The translations under genes and the position numbers were made by a program. 64,000 nucleotides of DNA from Nakamurella multipartita DSM 44233 (lineage in GTDB: Bacteria; Actinomycetota; Actinomycetes; Mycobacteriales; Nakamurellaceae). Positions 8,817 to 15,993 of this stretch are shown here, one piece after another. How positions within the stretch are numbered: the first letter of the stretch is position 1; every line of letters begins with the position of its first letter. The stretch lies in contig NC_013235.1 of assembly GCF_000024365.1 (NCBI RefSeq), forward strand, positions 1,550,001-1,614,000, in the 5' to 3' direction. The notes under the pieces are model-generated. The model had not been told where the DNA came from. It was given only the letters and a program-made list of their open reading frames with translations, and searched no databases.

Positions 8817-9446
8817 GTGACCACCTCGGTGGACGACGACCTGAGCCAGCGGTTCACCGAACAGGCGATGCCGCTGATCGACCAGTTGTACGCGGCCGCG
8901 CTCCGGATGACCCGCAATCCCGCCGACGCCGAGGACCTGGTCCAGGAGACCTACCTCAAGGCGTTCTCGGCCTTCAAATCCTTCACCCAGGGCACCAACC
9001 TGCGGGCCTGGCTATACCGGATTCTCACCAACACCTACATCAACGGGTACCGCAAGCGACAGCGCCAGCCCACGGTGACGGCGACCGACGAGATCACCGA
9101 CTGGCAGCTGGCCTCGGCCGAATCGCACACCTCGACCGGGTTGCGATCGGCCGAGATGGACGCGCTGGACCGGCTGCCCGATTCGGACGTCAAGGAAGCA
9201 CTGCAGGAGCTGCCGGAGGACTTCCGGCTGGCCGTGTACCTGGCCGACGTCGAGGGCTTCTCCTACAAGGAGATCGCCGAGATCATGGGCACCCCGTTGG
9301 GCACGGTGATGTCCCGGCTGCACCGCGGGCGGCGCCAGTTGCGCGACCTGCTCACCGATTACGCGACCGAGCGGGGCTTCCTGCGCAACCAGAGCGCAAA
9401 CCAGGCAGGCGGACGAGAGGATGGACCGGGCGATGACGTGCGGTGA
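8817..9446 (+). CDS. sigH: ECF sigma factor, SigR/SigH family (thiol-oxidative stress)
   Basis: The 209-residue protein has sigma region 2 ([20 protein letters not shown], then the [19 protein letters not shown] core-binding and -10 recognition segment) and region 4 ([30 protein letters not shown] helix-turn-helix). It matches SigH/SigR group sigma factors, which switch on thioredoxin, mycothiol and repair genes during disulfide stress. The GTG at 8817 is preferred over the one at 8808 because GAGGCAGG sits about 8 bases upstream. The gene overlaps the anti-sigma gene that follows. A matching promoter at 8635-8660 indicates autoregulation. Confidence 0.92.
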   Translation: MTTSVDDDLSQRFTEQAMPLIDQLYAAALRMTRNPADAEDLVQETYLKAFSAFKSFTQGTNLRAWLYRILTNTYINGYRKRQRQPTVTATDEITDWQLASAESHTSTGLRSAEMDALDRLPDSDVKEALQELPEDFRLAVYLADVEGFSYKEIAEIMGTPLGTVMSRLHRGRRQLRDLLTDYATERGFLRNQSANQAGGREDGPGDDVR

Positions 9447-9729
9447 TCCCAGCGAACTGGCCGACCCGGACTCGGGTTGTTCGGGCGTTCTGCGCGATGT
9501 GTGGCTGTTCCTGGACAACGAGATGGACCCGGCGAACCGGGCCAAGGTGCAGCAGCACCTGGACGAGTGCTCACCCTGCCTGGAAGAGGCGGGACTGGAT
9601 CGAAAGCTCAAGGAGCTGCTGGCCCGCAAGTGCGGCGGTGATCGCGCCCCCGATCAGCTGCGGCATCGGGTGATCGCCAGCCTGGAGATCAACATCACCA
9701 CGGTGCGGGTGACCCGCGAGCAGTCCTAG
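9421..9729 (+). CDS. rshA: Zinc-binding redox anti-sigma factor, RsrA/RshA family
   Basis: This 102-residue protein carries the HX3CX2C zinc motif (His46, Cys50, Cys53 in HLDECSPC) plus upstream cysteines at 7 and 20. In this family, oxidation of the zinc-ligand thiols releases zinc and frees the sigma factor. It overlaps the end of the sigma gene by 26 bases, so the two are translationally coupled. An alternative ATG at 9433 would remove four residues. It is the direct partner of the sigma factor at 8817. Confidence 0.92.
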   Translation: MDRAMTCGDPSELADPDSGCSGVLRDVWLFLDNEMDPANRAKVQQHLDECSPCLEEAGLDRKLKELLARKCGGDRAPDQLRHRVIASLEINITTVRVTREQS

Positions 9730-9756
9730 CCCGCGGGTCGGCCCCAGGCCCCAGGG

Positions 9757-9831
9757 TCAGGAGTTGGGGCGCTTGCCGTGGTTGGCGCCGCTCTTCTTGC
9801 GGGCCTTCTTCTTGCGTCCGCGCTTGCTCAT
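9757..9831 (-). CDS. 50S ribosomal protein bL37 (24 residues)
   Basis: A 24-residue ORF starts MSKRGRKKKARKKSG and ends NHGKRPNS. It is extremely basic, with GGAGG just upstream of the ATG. This sequence pattern (M-KRGRK ... ANHGKRPN) is that of the small actinobacterial ribosomal protein bL37, seen in mycobacterial 50S structures. The gene lies on the minus strand between the anti-sigma gene and the biotinyl-protein gene. Too short for most gene callers, it is easily missed. The identification rests on recall of the mycobacterial protein, not a search. Confidence 0.88.
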   Translation of the reverse strand: MSKRGRKKKARKKSGANHGKRPNS

Positions 9832-9924
9832 ACTTCCTCCGGTTTTCGATCTGACTCGGCCCGCGCCATCTTGCCACGCGAGAGGTGACAAGATGGACGC
9901 CTCATGCACGGCGGAGGGAAGTGG

Positions 9925-10140
9925 ATGGCCGAGGAAGTACGGGCCGAGATGGTGGCCAACGTCTGGAAGGTGCTGGTCGCCGAGGGTGACACGGTGGCCG
10001 ACGGCGACACGCTGGTGATTCTGGAGTCGATGAAGATGGAGATTCCGGTGATCGCCGAGGTGGACGGAACGGTGTCCAAGCTGGCCGTCGCGGAGGGTGG
10101 TCTCGTCCAGGAAGGCGATTTGATCGCCGAGATCTCCTGA
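9925..10140 (+). CDS. Biotin/lipoyl attachment protein (TB7.3-like)
   Basis: This 71-residue protein is a stand-alone biotinyl domain with the biotinylation motif ESMKM (Lys37), flanked by the paired GDTV/GDLI turns of the fold. Its length and place match mycobacterial TB7.3 (Rv3221c), which lies between rshA and pdtaS there too. The ATG at 9925 follows GGAGGGAAG; an in-frame ATG at 9904 would add seven unlikely residues. It presumably serves as a free carboxyl-carrier domain for a biotin-dependent carboxylase, but its partner is not in this window. Confidence 0.93.
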   Translation: MAEEVRAEMVANVWKVLVAEGDTVADGDTLVILESMKMEIPVIAEVDGTVSKLAVAEGGLVQEGDLIAEIS

Positions 10141-10154
10141 GCGTGCCCTTCTCC

Positions 10155-11657
10155 ATGTCGACGCTGTCGGACGTCCTGGCCGAACACTCCAGCATCTCCG
10201 GGGCGGCGGTCGCCCATTTGCAGGCGGTCGTCTCCGAGTGGCAGTTGCTGGCCGACCTGTCCTTCTCCGACCTGCTGCTGTGGGTGCCGACCGAACCTGA
10301 CCGGCTGATCTGCGCCGCGCAGGCCCGGCCGACCACCGGGGTGACCGCCTTCGTCGACGACCGGGTCAAGGCCGTGGTCGCGTTGTCGGAGTTCACCCTG
10401 CTGCGGCGGGGCTGGGAAGAGGAGCGGGTCGTCTCCGACGAACCGCCGCTGGAGGCGCCGCGCAGCTGGATCCGCCGGCAGGCCATCCCGGTCCGGCACC
10501 TGGGCGAGGTGATCGCGATCATCGAACGCGACACCAGCAGCCTGGTCGGCCGCGAGGGCAGCCTGCTGGAGACGGCCTACGTCGACGCGGCCGACGATCT
10601 GTTCCAGATGGTCTGCGACGGCAGTTTCCCGCCGCCGGGGCGTCCGGCCGAGTTGCACACCGGGCCCCGGGCCGGGGACGGGCTGCTCCGGCTGGACGCC
10701 GACGGCAAGGTGGTCTACGTCAGCCCGAACGCGCTGTCGGCCTACCACCGGCTGGCCTACAACGGGGAGATGCTCGGCCAGTCGCTGGCCCAGTTGACCC
10801 GCGGGCTGATCGACGATCCGTTCGACGCCAGCGAGCTGGAGACCCGGATCACCGACGCGGTCGCCGGGCGGCCGAGCCTGCGGATGGAGGTCGAGGCCAA
10901 GGCGGCGACGGTGCTGTTCCGGGCGTTGCCGCTGCGGCCGCACGGGCGCGCCTCCGGGGCCCTGGTGCTGGTCCGGGACGTGACTGAGGTCCGTCGCCGG
11001 GACCGGGCGCTGCTGAGCAAGGACGCCACGATCCGCGAGATCCACCATCGGGTGAAGAACAACCTGCAGACGGTGGCCGCGCTGCTGCGGATGCAGGCCC
11101 GCCGCTCGGCCGATCCGTCGGTCCGGCAGGCGCTGGGGGAGTCGGTGCGCCGGGTGGCCTCGATCGCCATGGTGCACGAGACCCTGTCCACCTCACCGGA
11201 CGACCGGGTCGATCTCGATCAGATCGTGGACCGGCTGGTGCCGATGATCTCCGATGTCGCCGCGGCCGAGACCTCGGCGCGGGTGCGCCGGGTCGGCTCA
11301 TTCGGCATCCTGGGTGCCGAGCTGGCCACCCCGCTGGTGATGGTGCTGGCCGAGGTGGTGCAGAACGCGCTGCAGCATGCCTTCGAGCCCGCGCCGGACG
11401 CTCCGGTGGGCGACGAGCAGGCGCAGGTGCGCATCACCGTCGATCGGTCGGCTAAGCAGCTCGACATCGTGGTCAGCGACAACGGGGTGGGCCTGCCCGC
11501 CGGTTTCGCCGTCGAGCAGGCCTCCGGGTTGGGGCTGCAGATCGTGCGCACGCTGGTCGAGGCCGAGCTTCTGGGCACCATCGAAATGGGTGACCGCACG
11601 CCGGAGCCGGGAACTTTCGTCCGCATGTCGGTGCCGCTGCGCGGCCGCACCAAATGA
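10155..11657 (+). CDS. pdtaS: Sensor histidine kinase PdtaS
   Basis: The 500-residue kinase has an N-terminal GAF-like domain (about 10-150), a PAS-like domain (about 170-285), an HWE/HisKA_2 dimerisation region with the phospho-acceptor His in EIHHRVKNNLQTVAALL, and an HATPase domain (VVSDNGVGLP). It matches actinobacterial PdtaS, which phosphorylates the ANTAR RNA-binding regulator PdtaR. There is no membrane segment, so it is cytosolic. The ATG at 10155 gives MSTLSDVLAEH, like the mycobacterial start; a GTG at 10143 is also possible. PdtaR is not in this window. It is likely co-transcribed with the biotinyl-protein gene 14 bases upstream. Confidence 0.93.
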   Translation: MSTLSDVLAEHSSISGAAVAHLQAVVSEWQLLADLSFSDLLLWVPTEPDRLICAAQARPTTGVTAFVDDRVKAVVALSEFTLLRRGWEEERVVSDEPPLEAPRSWIRRQAIPVRHLGEVIAIIERDTSSLVGREGSLLETAYVDAADDLFQMVCDGSFPPPGRPAELHTGPRAGDGLLRLDADGKVVYVSPNALSAYHRLAYNGEMLGQSLAQLTRGLIDDPFDASELETRITDAVAGRPSLRMEVEAKAATVLFRALPLRPHGRASGALVLVRDVTEVRRRDRALLSKDATIREIHHRVKNNLQTVAALLRMQARRSADPSVRQALGESVRRVASIAMVHETLSTSPDDRVDLDQIVDRLVPMISDVAAAETSARVRRVGSFGILGAELATPLVMVLAEVVQNALQHAFEPAPDAPVGDEQAQVRITVDRSAKQLDIVVSDNGVGLPAGFAVEQASGLGLQIVRTLVEAELLGTIEMGDRTPEPGTFVRMSVPLRGRTK

Positions 11658-11679
11658 TCAGGTCGAACCAGGGGAGCGG

Positions 11680-11931
11680 TTACATGCTCCGGGCGCGGGC
11701 CCGGGCGCGGCGACGCTTGAGCGACCGACGCTCGTCCTCGCTCATGGCGCCCCACACACCGGCGTCCTGGCCGGTCTCCAGGGCCCAGGCCAAGCACTCG
11801 CTCGTCACCGGGCACCGTTGGCACACCGCCTTGGCCTCGGCGATCTGCAGCAGTGCAGGGCCGGAGTTGCCGACGGGAAAAAAGAGCTCGGGGTCTTCGT
11901 CGCGGCAGATCGCGCGGTGACGCCAGTCCAT
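11680..11931 (-). CDS. whiB1: Iron-sulfur transcription factor WhiB1
   Basis: The 83-residue protein has four cysteines at 9, 37, 40 and 46, which bind a [4Fe-4S] cluster, then a GVWGAMSEDER turn and an Arg/Lys-rich C-terminal tail for DNA binding. The spacing equals that of mycobacterial WhiB1, an essential nitric-oxide-responsive repressor that also contacts sigma-A region 4. It is convergent with pdtaS. GAGGAG lies 7 bases before the ATG. A perfect CRP-type site lies about 100 bases upstream. Confidence 0.94.
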   Translation of the reverse strand: MDWRHRAICRDEDPELFFPVGNSGPALLQIAEAKAVCQRCPVTSECLAWALETGQDAGVWGAMSEDERRSLKRRRARARARSM

Positions 11932-12023
11932 GGGTGTGCTCCTCGGTCATGCGCCGGATCGGTGGGATCCGACCGGTATCGAATTGGTCGCCAGGCGGCT
12001 TCATCGCCCCCGCACGACCTGCT

Positions 12024-12039
12024 TGTGAATGCTTTCACA
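12024..12039. promoter_or_regulatory. CRP-type binding site upstream of whiB1
   Basis: TGTGA at 12024-12028 and TCACA at 12035-12039 are six bases apart, the exact CRP/FNR-superfamily consensus. It lies 93 bases upstream of the whiB1 start codon. In Mycobacterium tuberculosis the cAMP receptor Rv3676 is known to act at whiB1. No crp gene is in the window. Confidence 0.65.
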
Positions 12040-12127
12040 TGGGACGTTCGTGTCAAGGTTTTGTCACGTCGGGGTTACGGACGTCACTCCAAGATCGCGT
12101 GACGCCGTGGCCCTGAGAATCATGATG

Positions 12128-12152
12128 CCTGGTCGACACGATTCAGACCAGG
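12128..12152 (-). terminator. Hairpin downstream of diacylglycerol kinase
   Basis: CCTGGTC and GACCAGG, 11 bases apart, lie about 45 bases past the kinase stop on the minus strand. There is no U-tract. It could insulate the kinase gene from the whiB1 promoter. Confidence 0.35.
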
Positions 12153-12197
12153 GTTAGTGACCATGAACTCGGCGCGTCATCGGGCCGCGGGCCGGAC

Positions 12198-13115
12198 TCA
12201 CACTACTAACCGCAGCGCCCGAGGAACAGAGGTGAATTTGACTTCTGACCGTTCCCCCAGGTAATCGCCGTCCATCTGAAAGGCGACCGGCTCCCGGCAG
12301 CGCACCGTGGCCCAGGGCACGTCGTCGGTGCGGACGACGTGTTTGCCCCCGCTGGTGCGCCCGCTGACGATCGCGGTGGCGGCCTGCAGACCATGCGGCA
12401 GGGACATGCTGGTCAACGCGAACACGCCCAGGCCGGTGGTGGGGGAGGTGCCGGGATTGGTCCGGATCGGCACGTTGCCCAGGTAGGTCCACGGGTCGAC
12501 GTTGGAGACGAACACCAGGTGGGCGTCGTCGATCCGGTCCCGGCCGGGCAGCTCCAGGCTTATCCGTGGGGTGCGTCGGTGGGCCCGGAAGAACTGCAGG
12601 ATCGCGTCCCGTACATGCATCGCGTTGGTGATGGTGCGGCCGGCGGCCCGCCGTTTCTCCACCGCGCGGACCGTCTCGGCGTCCAGACCGAGGCCGGCGT
12701 TGAAGGTGAAGTACCGCTCGTCGGCCCGACCGAGGGAGACCGTGCGCACCCGTTGCGCGGCCAACGCCTCCAGGATCTGCTCGGTGGCCACGGTCGGGTC
12801 CGGATCGACCCCCATCGCCCGGGCGAAGACGTTGGTGGATCCGCCGGGGACGACCGCCAGCATCGGCACGTCCGGCCGCACCCCGCGGTACATCAGGCCG
12901 TTGGCGACCTCGTTGACGGTGCCGTCGCCGCCGTGCACCACCACCACGTCCACCCCGCTGTCGGCCGCCGCGGCGGCCAGGTGGGCGGCGTGCCCGCGGC
13001 TCTCGGTCCGGGCCACCTTCAGGGACAGCTCACCGGCCAAGGCGTGGGCCAACAGGTCGCGCCGGCGCTCCGTGGTGGAGGTGGCGTGGGGGTTGACGAT
13101 CAGCAGTGCGCGCAT
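12198..13115 (-). CDS. Diacylglycerol kinase family protein
   Basis: The 305-residue protein belongs to the DAGK catalytic family: the phosphate-binding loop GGDGTVNEVANGL sits near residue 70, preceded by LIVNPHATST at the N-terminus, with PGGSTNVFARAMG and FNAGLGLDAETV further on. Members phosphorylate diacylglycerol or related lipids, or act in phosphatidylinositol-mannoside lipid metabolism. The start at 13115 matches the family's N-terminus; the frame is open further upstream, but that overlaps a tandem repeat. The gene lies beside whiB1 just as Rv3218 does in M. tuberculosis. Confidence 0.9.
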   Translation of the reverse strand: MRALLIVNPHATSTTERRRDLLAHALAGELSLKVARTESRGHAAHLAAAAADSGVDVVVVHGGDGTVNEVANGLMYRGVRPDVPMLAVVPGGSTNVFARAMGVDPDPTVATEQILEALAAQRVRTVSLGRADERYFTFNAGLGLDAETVRAVEKRRAAGRTITNAMHVRDAILQFFRAHRRTPRISLELPGRDRIDDAHLVFVSNVDPWTYLGNVPIRTNPGTSPTTGLGVFALTSMSLPHGLQAATAIVSGRTSGGKHVVRTDDVPWATVRCREPVAFQMDGDYLGERSEVKFTSVPRALRLVV

Positions 13116-13173
13116 CGCCCGGCAGCCTACGTGGGTATCGTGAGCCGGTGCTGGCGCGGTTGATCCAGCCGTG

Positions 13174-13238
13174 ACGAGGCAGCCTCCACGAGGCAGCCTC
13201 CACGAGGCAGCAGTCACGAGGCAGCAGCGACGAGGCAG
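13174..13238. repeat. 14-bp tandem repeat, about 4.6 units
   Basis: ACGAGGCAG recurs at 13174, 13188, 13202, 13216 and 13230, always 14 bases apart. The variable 5-base tails are CCTCC, CCTCC, CAGTC and CAGCG. The array lies between the divergent kinase and membrane-protein genes and ends just before the latter's ribosome binding site. Confidence 0.85.
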
Positions 13239-13255
13239 TGAGGTGGGGAGCGAGC

Positions 13256-13684
13256 GTGGAGCCTGATCCGCCGCCGCTGAGCATCCCGCCACCCGGTCCG
13301 GTCCGGGCCGCCGCCGGCCTGGTGCTGCTCGAGGCCCTGGGTCTGCTGGCGTTGGCCGGGATCAATCTGGTCTCCGGACTGTCCGAGTCGCTTTCGGTTG
13401 GCCGGACCCTGGCCCAGGTCGCGTACTACCTGGTGATCGCGGCGGCGTTGGTCCTGTGCGCGACCGGTCTGTTGCGTGGTCGCCGCTGGGCCCGCACGCC
13501 GAGCCTGGTGGCGCAGATCGTGGTGTTCGCCATCGGGGTCTGGCTGATCGCACCGAGCGGGCAGTTGCTCTGGGGGCCGCTGCTCGTGCTGGTCGGGGGA
13601 GCGGGCGCGGCGCTGCTGCTGAGCAAGCCGACGAACGCGTGGATCAGCCGGTTCCCGCTGCCGTTCGCAGAGCCGGACCGGTGA
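13256..13684 (+). CDS. Small integral membrane protein, four predicted helices
   Basis: This 142-residue protein starts with a Pro-rich segment, then has four hydrophobic segments (roughly residues 16-40, 55-75, 85-105 and 108-125) with a short Arg-rich loop (GRRWAR) between the second and third. The pattern is common in actinobacterial conserved membrane proteins of unknown function. The GTG at 13256 is preceded by GGGGAG; a GTG at 13238 is possible but falls in the tandem repeat. Its end overlaps the convergent acetyltransferase by 41 bases. No function is assigned. Confidence 0.75.
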   Translation: MEPDPPPLSIPPPGPVRAAAGLVLLEALGLLALAGINLVSGLSESLSVGRTLAQVAYYLVIAAALVLCATGLLRGRRWARTPSLVAQIVVFAIGVWLIAPSGQLLWGPLLVLVGGAGAALLLSKPTNAWISRFPLPFAEPDR

Positions 13685-14138
13685 GCCGGAACGTCGTCCA
13701 GCCGTTCATCGGCACCGCGTCCAGCGACCGGTAGAACTCGATCGAGGGCGTGTTCCAGTCCAGCACCGACCACTCGACGCGGGCGTAGCCGCGATCGACG
13801 GCGATCTGCGCCAACCGGGTCAGCAGTGCCTTGCCCAGACCGGAGCCGCGCTGCTGCGGCCGGACGAACAGGTCCTCCAGGTAGATGCCGTGCACGCCCT
13901 CCCAGGTGGAGAAGTTCAGGAAGTACAGGGCGAACCCGGCCACCGGCTCGTCCGGCTCGGAGGCGATGAGCCCGAACAGGGCCGGGCTCGGCCCGAACAG
14001 GGCGGAATGCAGCTGCGCCGCGGTCAGGTGGCACTGCTCGGGCGCCTTCTCGTAGGCGGCGAGGTCGTGCACGAGGGCGACGACCGCGGGCACGTCGGCC
14101 GGCGCGATCGGCCGGATCCGCGGATCAGGAACCGACAT
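13644..14138 (-). CDS. GNAT family N-acetyltransferase
   Basis: This 164-residue protein has the GNAT acetyl-CoA loop (VRPQQRGSGLGKALL, near residue 92) preceded by the beta-4 strand GIYLEDLF and followed by WNTPSIEFYRSLDA. It resembles the diamine acetyltransferase-like branch (spermidine/thialysine type), although the acceptor is not certain. It overlaps the phosphatase gene upstream by 14 bases and is probably the last gene of the rmlC-like, phosphatase, acetyltransferase operon. Confidence 0.9.
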   Translation of the reverse strand: MSVPDPRIRPIAPADVPAVVALVHDLAAYEKAPEQCHLTAAQLHSALFGPSPALFGLIASEPDEPVAGFALYFLNFSTWEGVHGIYLEDLFVRPQQRGSGLGKALLTRLAQIAVDRGYARVEWSVLDWNTPSIEFYRSLDAVPMNGWTTFRLTGPALRTAAGTG

Positions 14139-14727
14139 GCGGCGGCCGGAACGGGATGATGTTGGCGTGGTCCAGGCAGGGCTCGTCGTGGTAGGTGCCC
14201 AGGACGGTCACCGCCGCCGGGTTCATCTGGATCAGCCCGCCGTGCTGGACCGGCAGTCCCAGCCAGCGCATGGCCAGCACCCGCGAGATGTGGCCGTGGC
14301 AGAACAGGGCCACGTCGCCGTCGACCAGCTTGTCCTTGGCCCGGGCCAGCACCCGGTCGCACCGGTCGGCCACCTGCTCGGGTGACTCGCCGCCGGGGGC
14401 GCCGTGCTTGAAGATCGACCACCCGGGGTTGGTCTGGTGGATCTGCTTGCTGGTGATGCCCTCGTAGTCCCCGTACGCCCACTCGGCCAGGTCCGGCACC
14501 ACCTCGTCGATGTGCAGGCCGGCCAGCGTCGCCGTGCGCTGGGCCCGCAGGCGCGGGCTGCTCCACACCGTCACCGGGGACAGCTCGACGCCCCAGAGCA
14601 GGCTGGGGATCGTCATGGCCTGGTGCACGCCCTCGTCGGTGAGGTCGATGTCGGTCGTCGAGGTGTGCTGGCCCGAGCGGCTCCACTCGGTCTGACCGTG
14701 CCGGATCAGGGCGATGCGGTTGGTCAT
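14125..14727 (-). CDS. Histidine phosphatase family protein
   Basis: This 200-residue protein has the catalytic RHG motif (LIRHGQTEW, residues 7-15) and the second active-site His in CHGHISRVLAMRW. The EWAYGDYEG segment supplies the proton donor region. It is a phosphoglycerate-mutase-like phosphatase; acid-phosphatase and nucleotide-phosphatase activities are both found in this branch. The ATG overlaps the stop codon of the epimerase gene (TGATG), so the two are coupled. Confidence 0.92.
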   Translation of the reverse strand: MTNRIALIRHGQTEWSRSGQHTSTTDIDLTDEGVHQAMTIPSLLWGVELSPVTVWSSPRLRAQRTATLAGLHIDEVVPDLAEWAYGDYEGITSKQIHQTNPGWSIFKHGAPGGESPEQVADRCDRVLARAKDKLVDGDVALFCHGHISRVLAMRWLGLPVQHGGLIQMNPAAVTVLGTYHDEPCLDHANIIPFRPPHVGS

Positions 14728-15329
14728 CAGGCGCCTTTCAGGCTGTCGACGTAGGTCCGGCAGGTCTGCCAGTCCGGGAGCAGTCCCTGCTCGGCCGCCT
14801 CGGCCAGGGTCGGGGCGGCCGAGTCCTTGTCCGAGAGCAAGAAGTCGACCCCCTCGGGCAACGGCAGGTTCAGGGCCGGGTCCAGCGGGTTGACCCCGTG
14901 CTCGCGGCCGGGCGAGTATCCGGTCGAGCACAGGTAGGTCAGCGTGGTGTTGTCCTCCAGGGCGACGAAGGCGTGGCCCAGGCCCTCGCTGATGTAGACC
15001 GCCCGGCGGTGCTCGCCGTCGAGCCGGACCACGTCGCAGACCCCGAAGGTCGGCGAGCCCACCCGCAGATCGACCATGTAGTCCAGGACCGCGCCGCGGG
15101 GGCAGGTGACGTACTTGGCCTGGCCGGGTGGGACGTCGGAGAAGTGCACGCCGCGCAAGGTCCCGGCCCGGGACACCGACAGGTTCGCCTGGGCCAGGGT
15201 CAGCGGGTGACCGACCGCCTCCTCCAGCCGCTCGACCTTGAACCACTCCAGGAAGACGCCTCGCGGGTCGCCGTGCTGGACGGGGGTGAACTCAAATGCT
15301 CCGGGTACCTGGAGCTCGCGGACCTGCAT
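14727..15329 (-). CDS. rmlC: dTDP-4-dehydrorhamnose 3,5-epimerase-like (RmlC family)
   Basis: The 200-residue cupin shows RmlC signatures: GVFLEWF, the catalytic-His region LRGVHFSDVPPGQAKYV, LDYMVDLRVGSPTFG, and the tyrosine-bearing YICSTGYSP-like stretch (LTYLCSTGYSPG). It would act in dTDP-rhamnose or a related deoxysugar pathway. The ATG at 15329 gives MQVRELQV, the normal family start; an upstream ATG at 15368 would add 13 residues. No other rml genes are nearby, so it may instead make a different sugar or work with dispersed partners. Confidence 0.88.
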   Translation of the reverse strand: MQVRELQVPGAFEFTPVQHGDPRGVFLEWFKVERLEEAVGHPLTLAQANLSVSRAGTLRGVHFSDVPPGQAKYVTCPRGAVLDYMVDLRVGSPTFGVCDVVRLDGEHRRAVYISEGLGHAFVALEDNTTLTYLCSTGYSPGREHGVNPLDPALNLPLPEGVDFLLSDKDSAAPTLAEAAEQGLLPDWQTCRTYVDSLKGA

Positions 15330-15431
15330 GATTGCGGATCCTATTGGCCGTGCCGGCCGCGCCGCCAACCAGGACGAGTCGGCCCGGTCGACGGGCCGTC
15401 ATCGCACCCCGGCCGGGGTTAGTTTGGTTTC

Positions 15432-15734
15432 ATGAGCCTGCTCAGCTCCGCGGACATCGACACTGCCCTGGACGCCCTGCCCGGCTGGGGCGGCGACGCC
15501 GCCGACATTCGCTGCCGGTACCGGGCCACGGACTTCCCGACGGCCATCGCCCTGGTGGACGCGGTGGCGGTGGTCGCCGAGGAGGCCGGCCACCATCCGG
15601 ACATCGACATCCGCTGGCGCGAGGTGCTGTTCGTCCTGTCCACCCATTCCGAGGGCGGGGTCACCGGCAAGGACCTCGAACTGGCCGCGCGCATCGACGG
15701 CATCGCCCGCGGGATGAGCATCACCGCATCCTGA
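15432..15734 (+). CDS. 4a-hydroxytetrahydrobiopterin dehydratase (pterin carbinolamine dehydratase)
   Basis: This 100-residue protein matches the PCD/PhhB family that dehydrates 4a-hydroxytetrahydropterin. The EEAGHHPDIDIRWREV motif contains the paired His residues of the active site. The length is typical. It is transcribed alone. Its stop codon lies in a 13-base tandem duplication (15731-15756), and a hairpin follows. Many actinomycetes carry a solitary copy whose role, cofactor recycling or molybdopterin-related, is not settled. Confidence 0.92.
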   Translation: MSLLSSADIDTALDALPGWGGDAADIRCRYRATDFPTAIALVDAVAVVAEEAGHHPDIDIRWREVLFVLSTHSEGGVTGKDLELAARIDGIARGMSITAS

Positions 15735-15780
15735 GCACCGGGCCTGAGCACCGGGCCTGATCAGCGCTGCCGCCGGGGAC

Positions 15781-15805
15781 ACGCCGGGGTTATGACTTCC
15801 GGCGT
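15781..15805 (+). terminator. Hairpin after the pterin dehydratase gene
   Basis: ACGCCGG and CCGGCGT flank an 11-base loop about 45 bases past the stop codon. The stem is strong but there is no U-run. The next 190 bases up to the malic enzyme start hold no recognised feature. Confidence 0.4.
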
Positions 15806-15993
15806 TCGTGGTGCATCATGAGTTCACCCTTTGCAGTGCCCGTATCACCAGCATCCTTTCCGATGGACCGACCAGGCCCATACGGACCGGCAGCCCGGAG
15901 CGCCCACCGCGCGCTCGACTGACCGGCTCCGCTCATCACTCTCATCCGCGCTGTCGGCGGATGCCGCCTGCTCGACCTCGTCGGAGATCTCCC

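Noticed and set aside
13174-13238. Regular short repeats that could suggest a CRISPR array
   Set aside because: The repeated part is 9 bases with 5-base tails; there are no spacers of about 30 bases and no cas genes.
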